This document shows, one piece after another, positions 1 to 6,484 of a stretch of DNA of 14,856 nt (its first letter is position 1; each line of letters begins with the position of its first letter). This stretch comes from an uncultured Clostridium sp. (GTDB lineage Bacteria > Bacillota > Clostridia > Clostridiales > Clostridiaceae), in contig NZ_CALEVF010000385.1 of the NCBI RefSeq assembly GCF_937920395.1, positions 1-14,856 of the forward strand. The letters run 5' to 3'. The notes beneath the pieces are model-generated. The model searched no databases, was not told where the DNA came from, and worked only from the letters and a program-made list of their open reading frames with translations. Position numbers and translations under genes: made by a program.

Positions 1-1619
1 GTAGAGTTACCATGATCTATATCAAAGTTTATTATTTCAACCTCTTTGTGATTGTTGTTTGCACTTACTTTTAAATCATATCTTTTACAACTGATATCTT
101 CAAATATTAGTAATATTTCATTATCGCCTCGAGGCAAGTTGGATACACATTCTTTGCTTAATACTATCGTTCTCCTGTTTTCAACTTCTCCACTAGCTAC
201 TTCCGTTGTTGTAAAATTCTCAACCTTGTAATCTACAATTTCGCCTAATTTAGTTGTTATTTCCTTTAGAACATGACCATTTTTCTCCAGATGTATATAC
301 ATATCTCTTGGGGCATTCAAATAGAATATGTCACTGTTTGGAGATATTTTCGCAGTTTCCACTATAGTTTCCACTTCTGAGGCATTTGCCGCTCCTATCT
401 GTAAATAATTAATGTCTATATTTCCACTTTGCCTCATTATAGCTATACTGTTAAATCCTTCATCAAGTTGCACTACCTGCTTAACATCGCCCCAATTATT
501 GCCGAGCGTCATTAGGAATCCAACACCATAAACTAATTCCCCCGACTTATTTTTTACAACAACATCTTGATTCTGATCACCAGGTATAGCTCTGTATTTA
601 AAATGTAATTCATACCTTCCCGCTTTAGGTGCATCTACTGCAAACACTGCACCTCCTGAATTATCAATTTGCAAAAAAAAATTTGCAGCTGAACCTTCAG
701 TTATAATTTTAGCTCCACCAAGTATAGTTGCATCTTCAATTTGATATATATTCTTTCTTTGAGCATTATCTAAAATATTAAAGGTAATTTGAGGATCTAG
801 TCCAACATCAAAGTGAAGTGCTAAATGTCCTGTTAAAATTGATCTATTAATAAAGACCTCCTTTTTAACGGTTAACTGTTTATTTTCCTCATCTACAGTA
901 TATAGACTCTTGTCCATAGCTTGTCCATCCCATAACAACTCTACAAAACTATTATAATGATTTTCATACTTCAAGATTAAATCTTCAGGAGTAGCCTTAT
1001 AAAAGTTAAGGTGCGTAAAATTAACCTCTGGATTAACCACTGCAGGTTCCTTGTAGATTTCTATGTAATCAATATTCATAGAAGCCCAATCTCCTTGAAT
1101 CTCAAAATCATACAAACCTACTTTATCAAAAGAAAAATTTGTTTCTTTTATTGTCCACGACTTAGATCGAAAATCCACATTTTGCACTATTACCACTACT
1201 TCATTTTTTAGAACTTTATTTACAATATCAACTTCATATATATCCATTGGCTCAATTGCCTTCACTATTTGCCTCTTATATTCACCATCATTAGTTTTAT
1301 ATCCTAATGAAACTTTATAAACTCCTGGTTTTTTAATATCAAATGCATTAGGAAAAACTGCAATACACCTTCTTTGATCACTATTTTCAAATGTAAAATT
1401 TATATATTTTTCATTTTTACCACTTGAACCGCTCTCGCTATTTATTGTCATAGTGCTTCCTTTTGGTATTACAGCATCTTCTGCCTCATATCTTGTCTTT
1501 TCCTCTATTACTGCTTTTGCAGTTATATCCAAAACAGCTGGTAAATATTTTTTAGTTTCAATGATAGTCTCCACCTTCTTAATGTTGTTTGGCCATTCCA
1601 AAATAATATAATGCCATAT
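1..1619 (-). pseudogene. 5'-truncated multi-domain carbohydrate-binding protein (CBM6/35-like and X2-like modules), running off the left edge
   Basis: The minus strand is open from 1619 to position 1 with no stop, about 540 codons, and continues beyond the window. Reading order: a short start (EWPNNIKKVETIIETKKYLP); a first beta-sandwich module opening with RYEAEDAVIPKGS and closing with NIDYIEIY (about 1485-1040), typical of CBM6/CBM35; an X2/Ig-like module (about 1030-775, with LWDGQAMDKSLYTVD and LTVKKEVF); a second CBM6/35-like module from QIEDATILGGAKI to DINYLQIG (about 755-400); then a second X2-like module to the edge. Such modules normally sit behind the catalytic domain of a secreted plant-cell-wall hydrolase. 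Here the frame opens right after an in-frame TGA (1622-1620), and the only upstream ATG (1643) gives seven codons before that stop. There is no signal peptide, no catalytic domain and no good ribosome binding site. TTG (1601) or GTG (1574) starts are possible but weak. The best reading is a remnant whose 5' part was lost. The modules are clear; pseudogene status is inferred. Confidence 0.65.
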
Positions 1620-1647
1620 TCATGCAAAAGAATATGGCAGCATTATA
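1607..1647 (-). terminator. Probable intrinsic terminator of the transporter-epimerase operon
   Basis: TATAATGCCATATT (1607-1620) pairs with AATATGG (1631-1637) plus CATTATA (1641-1647), giving 14 base pairs with a three-base bulge (1638-1640) and a ten-base loop. Read on the minus strand, the stem is followed by TTATTTTGG, a modest U-tract. It lies about 110 bases after the epimerase stop codon. The stem is AT-rich and the tail imperfect, so termination may be partial. Confidence 0.5.
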
Positions 1648-1758
1648 CCTGTTTATTCATCTATTAATTAAGGTTTTACCCTTGATCTTAATTGTATTTC
1701 TTTTTCTTATAATTCTATATTTTTTCTATTAATAAGTCACTTATATCTTTCAAGTGCC

Positions 1759-2952
1759 TTAAGATAATTTCCCTTCACAATGCTTAGCTGTCCTTTCAAT
1801 AATTTCTATACACATTCTTCCATTATGATATGGGCATTTCCATGGTTCAACAATAGGCATGTTATCAATAGGTTTATTATTTACATCTAACTTCCAATAC
1901 CATTCACTATTTTCTTTTTTATCAACAAGAAATTTTTCAATATACTTATAAAGATCCTGTGCAGCCTCTAAATATTTTATATCCTTTGTCTTTTCATATG
2001 CGTTATAAAAACCTACGATTGTCTCAGCTTGAACCCACCATACTCTCCCAGCATCTGTAATTCCATCTACTGTTTCGTTAATCACTCCTAAAGAAGAATA
2101 TGCATTTTTATAAATGTTTTCTGCAATTTTCTTTGTGTACTCATGCGTACTTTCTATTAGTTTCTTATCTCCTAAAACCTCTGCAGCTCTATCAATTAAC
2201 CAACTGCCTTCAATATCGTGACCATAAGATTGTATGTCAACTGTTTCATTCCAATTTTTATCAAAAAAGACCTTTAAACTATGTTTTTTCGTTGAATATA
2301 TTTTATTTTTTATTAAATCTAAAAGGTGGTATAGTCTTTTAGCCACATTATCATCTTTTGAAACTTCATAAAGAAGCGTATAAGCTTCTAATATATGCAA
2401 ATGCGTATTCATGGTTCTATCAGATATTACGTTATTTTCACTAAGCATCTCATTTTCTTTTTCATTCCATTGTCTATCAAATTCTTCTAAATAACCATTT
2501 GAACTTTCACACTTCTTTTCAATTAACTCAAATAATTCTTTTGCTTTATTAAGGGCTTCTTCTTTCCCTGTAGCCTTATAATACTGACATAATCCATATA
2601 TTCCAAAGGCCTGATTGTATATATGTTTTCTAGTATCTGTTGGCATCCCTTTAAAATCTACCATCCAATATAACCCTTTATATTCATCATCAAAAAGCTT
2701 TGATTTCATAAATTCATATGCATGATTTGCAAGACTTAATGCCTCTGGTTTCTTTTGCAAACAATAAACTGCAGAAAAAAACCATAAAATCCTTGTATTT
2801 AAAATAACACCTTTTTCTGACTCTTTATTAATTATACCATCATAGCTTACATATCCATAAAATCCACTATTTTCGTAATCAGCTAAATTACTCCAAAATG
2901 GGAAAATACGTTCATCTAACTCTTTTTCAACTTCTTTTGATAAATCCAACAT
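1759..2952 (-). CDS. Cellobiose/mannobiose 2-epimerase (AGE family)
   Basis: A 397-residue cytoplasmic (alpha/alpha)6-barrel enzyme of the N-acylglucosamine 2-epimerase superfamily. The family's cellobiose 2-epimerases (EC 5.1.3.11) convert the reducing-end glucose of beta-1,4 disaccharides to mannose and the reverse. Diagnostic motifs are present: MNTHLHILEAYT (181-192), YGHDIEGSW (243-251), VWWVQAE (304-310) and EPWKCPYHNGRM (369-380). R54, H245, E248, W251, W306, E310 and H376 match, at a constant offset of about two, the essential residues I recall for the Ruminococcus albus enzyme. Length is normal. The start at 2952 has AAAGGAG ten bases upstream. It is the last gene of the binding protein-permease-permease operon, 40 bases after the second permease, so an imported disaccharide is the expected substrate. 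With a beta-mannosidase next door, mannobiose is more likely than cellobiose, but that choice is inference. GH130 phosphorylase, the usual partner of mannobiose epimerase, is absent from the window. Confidence 0.9.
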   Translation of the reverse strand: MLDLSKEVEKELDERIFPFWSNLADYENSGFYGYVSYDGIINKESEKGVILNTRILWFFSAVYCLQKKPEALSLANHAYEFMKSKLFDDEYKGLYWMVDFKGMPTDTRKHIYNQAFGIYGLCQYYKATGKEEALNKAKELFELIEKKCESSNGYLEEFDRQWNEKENEMLSENNVISDRTMNTHLHILEAYTLLYEVSKDDNVAKRLYHLLDLIKNKIYSTKKHSLKVFFDKNWNETVDIQSYGHDIEGSWLIDRAAEVLGDKKLIESTHEYTKKIAENIYKNAYSSLGVINETVDGITDAGRVWWVQAETIVGFYNAYEKTKDIKYLEAAQDLYKYIEKFLVDKKENSEWYWKLDVNNKPIDNMPIVEPWKCPYHNGRMCIEIIERTAKHCEGKLS

Positions 2953-2992
2953 CTATATATATCTCCTTTTCTGAAGTTTTTTAAATTTTAAC

Positions 2993-3847
2993 CTACTTAA
3001 CTGAACCATTTACAAAACCATTGTATATATATTTTTGTAATGATAAAAATGCAACAAGAGTTGGAATAATAATTAAAATAACTCCTGCACATATTACATT
3101 CCACTGTCCTCCATAAGGTCCCATAAACTTATAAAGTGATGTTGATAAAGTTTGGAGACTTTGATCTGGCATATAAAGAAATGGAATATAAAAATCATTA
3201 TATATAGTAACTCCACGAATAATTGCAACTGTAGCAATTGCAGGCTTTAAATTTGGAAGTATAATTCTAAAAAATATATATGCGTAAGAAGCTCCTTCAA
3301 GTTTTGCCGACTCATCAAGACTCACATGTATTGACTCCATAAAAAGAAGCATAATATACAAACTCATTACATCTGCTCCAAGATAAAGTACTATCGGAGC
3401 CCAAATTGTGCCAAAAAGTCCTAATGCATTAATTATTTTAAAAGTTGCAACTTGCGTTGTTACCATTGGTATAAGCATTGCAACAAGATATGCTCCAAAA
3501 ACCAATTTCTTACCTATAAAATCAAACCTATCTAGTACATAAGCAACCATCGCTCCAAAAATAATTGTACCTGCTAATGAGATTGCCATAATTATAACTG
3601 TATTTTTAAGGCCTGTAATCATTCCACCATCTGTAAAAGCAGTTTTAAAATTATCAAAATACAAGAAACTATTAGGCATAGCTAATTTTCCTGAAACATT
3701 AAACTCACTGCGAGTTTTAAAAGCGGCAAATAATATCACAAGTACTGGTGCTACAACAACAATAACAGCCAATAATAAAGATAAATACTTAATTATAGTC
3801 AATATAATATGACTATTCTTTTTAGATCTATAATTTTCTTTTTGCAT
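2993..3847 (-). CDS. ABC sugar transporter permease, MalG/UgpE-like (CUT1)
   Basis: Inner-membrane permease subunit of a CUT1-type carbohydrate importer, 284 residues from the chosen start. Six hydrophobic segments are visible, beginning with a strong N-terminal one (YLSLLLAVIVVVAPVLVILF). The ATPase-contacting EAA loop is clear: DESAKLEGASYAYIFFRIIL followed by P and KP, about residues 178-202. The C-terminus LQKYIYNGFVNGSVK is the typical MalG-type ending. A longer frame opens at 3892, but ATG 3847 is preferred. It has a perfect AAGGAGG at 3857-3863, nine bases upstream, and begins one base after the stop of the preceding permease, so the two are translationally coupled. The longer version would overlap the upstream gene by 44 bases and add a charged tail. 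It forms a heterodimer with the permease encoded just upstream. Confidence 0.92.
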   Translation of the reverse strand: MQKENYRSKKNSHIILTIIKYLSLLLAVIVVVAPVLVILFAAFKTRSEFNVSGKLAMPNSFLYFDNFKTAFTDGGMITGLKNTVIIMAISLAGTIIFGAMVAYVLDRFDFIGKKLVFGAYLVAMLIPMVTTQVATFKIINALGLFGTIWAPIVLYLGADVMSLYIMLLFMESIHVSLDESAKLEGASYAYIFFRIILPNLKPAIATVAIIRGVTIYNDFYIPFLYMPDQSLQTLSTSLYKFMGPYGGQWNVICAGVILIIIPTLVAFLSLQKYIYNGFVNGSVK

Positions 3848-3848
3848 A

Positions 3849-4724
3849 CTAATCTGCCTCCTTGAAAAATACTTTTTCAGTAATTGTTGCAACTGCTACA
3901 ATTATAAGAACAATTACAGCCATTGCAGATCCAAGTCCTACCCGTTGAAATTTAAAAGCAGTGTTTACTGTTTGAATAACAAAGGTGTTACTTCCATTTG
4001 CACCACCAGTCATTATATATGGAATCTCAAATACACTTATTGCTCCAGATACAGCGAGGATTAAATTCAGTTCTATAATTTTTTTAACACTTGGAAGTAT
4101 TATGTATTTTACTTTTTGCCATTCAGTAGCTCCATCTAAATCTGCTGCTTCCATTACTTCTCCAGATATAGATTGTATGGCACCCAAGAATATTATAAAA
4201 TTAAAGCCTACATACCTCCATATAGAAACAGATGCTAAAGAAAAGTTTATAATTCTCTCACTTCCAAGCCATTGATGTATATACTGTCCCATACCAATTA
4301 TTTTTAACATACTATCTAATGTTCCATTTGGCCTAAGGAAGAAAACAAATATTAAAGAAATCGCTACCCCATTAAGAAGATATGGGAAAAAAAGTATAGC
4401 CTTGTATATACTTTTTCCTTTTAATTTACCATTTATTATTACAGCAAAATAAAACGCAATAAATAATTGAACAAAACCGCCGAAAAAATAGTAAATACTA
4501 TTTTTTAAAGCTAGAAAATAAGTAGGGTTTCTAAATATTTCTATATAATTGGCAAAACCAACCCATGTTTTATTTACACTATATCCATTCCATTCTATAA
4601 AACTATAGTAAATCATATTTATGGCAGGTAAAAATGTAAATACCGTTAAAAAAAGTAACGGAATAAATAGGAAAAGAAATACTACAACCTTCTCTTGTTT
4701 TTTATAACTGAGCTTTCCAAACAT
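3849..4724 (-). CDS. ABC sugar transporter permease, MalF/UgpA-like (CUT1)
   Basis: The other membrane subunit of the importer, 291 residues from ATG 4724. It has an N-terminal transmembrane helix (VVVFLFLFIPLLFLTVFTFL), further helices, and the EAA loop MEAADLDGATEWQKVKYIIL ending in P, about residues 191-211. The PYIMTGG motif (about 235-241) is characteristic of MalF/UgpA-type subunits, and the protein ends in a last helix and FFKEAD. An ATG at 4745 in the same frame would add seven residues, but it abuts the hairpin at 4751-4783 and has no ribosome binding site. ATG 4724 has AAAGG ten bases upstream, so I prefer it, with moderate certainty. It sits second in the operon after the binding protein, and its stop is one base from the start of the next permease. 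No ATPase gene follows, so a shared MsmK-type ATPase is likely. Confidence 0.92.
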   Translation of the reverse strand: MFGKLSYKKQEKVVVFLFLFIPLLFLTVFTFLPAINMIYYSFIEWNGYSVNKTWVGFANYIEIFRNPTYFLALKNSIYYFFGGFVQLFIAFYFAVIINGKLKGKSIYKAILFFPYLLNGVAISLIFVFFLRPNGTLDSMLKIIGMGQYIHQWLGSERIINFSLASVSIWRYVGFNFIIFLGAIQSISGEVMEAADLDGATEWQKVKYIILPSVKKIIELNLILAVSGAISVFEIPYIMTGGANGSNTFVIQTVNTAFKFQRVGLGSAMAVIVLIIVAVATITEKVFFKEAD

Positions 4725-4750
4725 CTCCACACAACCTTTATTCATATTTT

Positions 4751-4783
4751 AAAAATAAGGAGGGAAATTCCCTCCTTATTTTT
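4751..4783 (-). terminator. Perfect 16-bp intercistronic hairpin after the binding-protein gene
   Basis: AAAAATAAGGAGGGAA (4751-4766) is exactly complementary to the arm at 4768-4783, with a single central base. It begins inside the stop codon of the binding-protein gene and ends just before the first permease. The stem carries A-tracts and U-tracts on both sides, so on the minus strand it resembles an intrinsic terminator (GGAGGGAA stem, UUUUU 3' side). Because the operon continues, it more likely acts as a partial terminator or as a 3' block against exonucleases. Either would raise binding-protein mRNA over permease mRNA, a common arrangement in ABC sugar operons. Confidence 0.75.
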
Positions 4784-6077
4784 AATATTTAAGAGTTTTC
4801 TTTGCTTTATCCCAATTTGTGTTTAATTCTGTCATAGCTTTATCAAAAGCAGCCTTACTATCTTTAGCTGCTATAGCAACCTTTTGGATATATAATCCAC
4901 CACCTTGAAGATCTATTCCTGCTTGATTCGCTATCTTGTCTCTCTTATCACCCTCATCACCAATTGGTCCTGGATCTTTCATTAAGAGTTTAGTTTGTGA
5001 CATAAATGCTTTTATAATTGGATCATTAGATTGTGCACCTTTCTTTATTGGAATAAATCCATTATCATTAGCATAATTAGAATTTACGAAAGCATAAAGG
5101 AAGTCTTTTGCCTCTTTTTTATTTTTACTTGCTTTACTAACAGCTAAGCCTAGATCTGGTCCTGAAGTTGAGTTCAATTTTCCTGAATCATTTACAGGTA
5201 TTGCCGCAAAACCTATATCATTCTTATCAGTTGCAGCTGCTTGCATTTGAGGTATTGCCCACGTACCTAAGAACATCATTCCTACTTTTCCTGCTCCTAA
5301 ATCACCTTTAGATTGTTCCCAATTCGTTGTAGTGAGATCTGGTTCTACCCACCCATTGCTTACAAACTTATAAAGAACATTAAGTGCTTTACCATTTGGC
5401 TTATTATTTGAATAGGGATCAGTATCTTTGTATATAGTATTGTAAAAACTTCCATTACCTGACATTGGGATAGCCATTGAATCCCATGCTCCTAAAGGCC
5501 ATTTATCTTTAAAGTTAGTAGCTAATGGAACAATTCCTGCAGCCTTTAGCTTTGAAGCTGCTGCATACAAACCAGTTAAAGTAGTAGGAAATTTATCTAT
5601 GCCTGCTTTCTTAAACGCAGATTTGCTATAAACCGCTCCATCAGCACCCATACCATAACTTAATCCATAAGTAGTATAAGACCCATCAGCATTTTTAGTT
5701 GCTTTATCATTAGTAAAATTATACTGTTTTAATTTACTATCTGTATTTTTACCTAATGGTTCAAAAAACTGTGCTAAATCTGAAGTTGCAATTGCACTTG
5801 GTATTAAAAGTACGTCACCGTAGTTTTTTGAATTTAAACGGACTTTTACATCTCCATCATAATCAGTAATAGCTTCCCATTTAATAGTAACACCAGTTTT
5901 CGCCTTGTAGTCGTCACCAAACTTTTTAAGATATGTGTTTACAACATCTGTTCGATTAGTTAACACTGTTAAAGTTACATCTTTTTTTGCTGAGGTTGAG
6001 CTGGATGTTTTACCACAACCTGCTAGTACTCCAACTGTCATAGCAGCGAGTAATATTAAACTAATTGTTTTTTTCAT
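4782..6077 (-). CDS. ABC transporter sugar-binding lipoprotein (extracellular solute-binding protein family 1)
   Basis: A 431-residue solute receptor of the CUT1 importer, anchored on the outer face of the membrane. The N-terminus is a lipoprotein signal: KK, a hydrophobic stretch (ISLILLAAMTVGVL), then the lipobox LAGC with the lipidated cysteine at 21, followed by a Ser/Thr-rich linker. The mature part has the family 1 pattern: VTLTVLTNRTDVVN at the start, then a GKVGMMFLGTWAIPQM segment and DIGFAAIPVND, typical of oligosaccharide-binding proteins. The length is usual. Start 6077 has AAGGGGG (6084-6090) six bases upstream. It is the first gene of the operon, behind the promoter at 6125-6158 and the putative operator at 6102-6123. 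The substrate cannot be read from sequence; beta-manno-oligosaccharide is inferred from the neighbouring beta-mannosidase and epimerase. Confidence 0.93.
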   Translation of the reverse strand: MKKTISLILLAAMTVGVLAGCGKTSSSTSAKKDVTLTVLTNRTDVVNTYLKKFGDDYKAKTGVTIKWEAITDYDGDVKVRLNSKNYGDVLLIPSAIATSDLAQFFEPLGKNTDSKLKQYNFTNDKATKNADGSYTTYGLSYGMGADGAVYSKSAFKKAGIDKFPTTLTGLYAAASKLKAAGIVPLATNFKDKWPLGAWDSMAIPMSGNGSFYNTIYKDTDPYSNNKPNGKALNVLYKFVSNGWVEPDLTTTNWEQSKGDLGAGKVGMMFLGTWAIPQMQAAATDKNDIGFAAIPVNDSGKLNSTSGPDLGLAVSKASKNKKEAKDFLYAFVNSNYANDNGFIPIKKGAQSNDPIIKAFMSQTKLLMKDPGPIGDEGDKRDKIANQAGIDLQGGGLYIQKVAIAAKDSKAAFDKAMTELNTNWDKAKKTLKY

Positions 6078-6101
6078 ATTTATCCCCCTTCAAGTGCATC
6101 T

Positions 6102-6123
6102 GGTAACGTTATCGTTGCGTTAC
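6102..6123. promoter_or_regulatory. Putative LacI-family operator at the transporter operon promoter
   Basis: The 22-base element contains GTAACGTTA (6103-6111) and GTTGCGTT (6114-6121). It matches the element before the beta-mannosidase gene at 18 of 22 positions, with the same orientation and the same distance to the -10 box. It holds the palindrome TAACGTTA with a central CG, and an outer inverted pair GTAACG/CGTTAC. It begins two bases after TATAAT, so it should cover the transcription start, and a bound repressor would block initiation. The LacI-type protein encoded at 11670-12671 is the likely binder (inference). Confidence 0.65.
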
Positions 6124-6124
6124 A

Positions 6125-6158
6125 ATTATATTTTAAAACATCGTTTACAAAAAGTCAA
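6125..6158 (-). promoter_or_regulatory. Sigma-A-type promoter of the transporter-epimerase operon
   Basis: On the minus strand TTGACT (6158-6153) is followed by a 17-base spacer and TAAAAT (6135-6130), which overlaps a second perfect hexamer, TATAAT (6130-6125). The expected start is near 6118, giving a leader of about 40 bases to the ATG at 6077. The layout matches the beta-mannosidase promoter. Confidence 0.7.
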
Positions 6159-6484
6159 TGTAAATGTTCCTATTTTATACTGATTTAGCATTCAAACTTG
6201 TTTTAATAAAAGCATTTTTTTCTATTTCAAACAAGACCACATAAGCAATTCATGTATAATTATAATTATATTTCTACATGAGCATTATGTGAATTCCTAA
6301 ATTTTTAATATTTTATACATAATGTAAATATATTACAATGAAGTTAATAAAACATATGAAATGTAAATTTAAAATACATGATATCTCCTATTAATAATAT
6401 TATTTTAGCTTAACATACTAGTATATATTACTTTACATTTGTTCATTAACTATTTAGTCATTTGGTAAATATAAAAATTATCTG
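6159..6484. other. AT-rich intergenic gap, no gene seen
   Basis: About 325 bases between the stop of the beta-mannosidase gene and the transporter promoter. No coding frame of useful length is present; the best ribosome-binding-site-plus-ATG on the minus strand gives 11 codons. No strong terminator follows the beta-mannosidase gene. The gap holds several short inverted repeats, including CTTGTTT (6197-6203) with AAACAAG (6229-6235), and the larger stem-loop listed at 6238-6291. Confidence 0.5.
6238..6291. repeat. Imperfect inverted repeat between the beta-mannosidase gene and the transporter promoter
   Basis: CACATAA (6238-6244) pairs with TTATGTG (6285-6291), and CATGTA (6251-6256) pairs with TACATG (6275-6280), separated by small internal loops. 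The apical part is ATAATTATAATTATA-like. There is no U-tract next to it. It may be a weak 3' structure of the beta-mannosidase mRNA or a chance product of AT-rich sequence. Confidence 0.35.

Noticed and set aside
1011..1211. Plus-strand frame of 66 codons
   Set aside because: It is antisense to the carbohydrate-binding module frame, has no ribosome binding site and shows no recognisable domain.
1620..1643. ATG 1643 followed by seven codons and an in-frame TGA that leads into the long open frame, suggesting stop-codon readthrough or TGA recoding
   Set aside because: The codons lie within the hairpin stem at 1607-1647, the lead peptide (MLPYSFA) resembles no signal or domain, and no recoding element is visible. 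A truncated gene behind a terminator is simpler.
3985..4275. Plus-strand frame of 96 codons
   Set aside because: It is antisense to the first permease gene, whose EAA loop and MalF-type motifs show that the minus strand is the coding strand.
6102..6123. Catabolite-repression (cre) site for CcpA
   Set aside because: cre sites follow a 14-base TGNAANCG-type pattern. Here the palindrome is 12 bases in one copy and weaker in the other, and both share a GTTGCGTT arm not seen in cre. A dedicated LacI-type operator fits better.
6359..6395. AGGAGATATC followed by ATG on the minus strand, a possible small protein gene
   Set aside because: The frame ends after 11 codons and has no features, although the ribosome-binding-site-like sequence is good.
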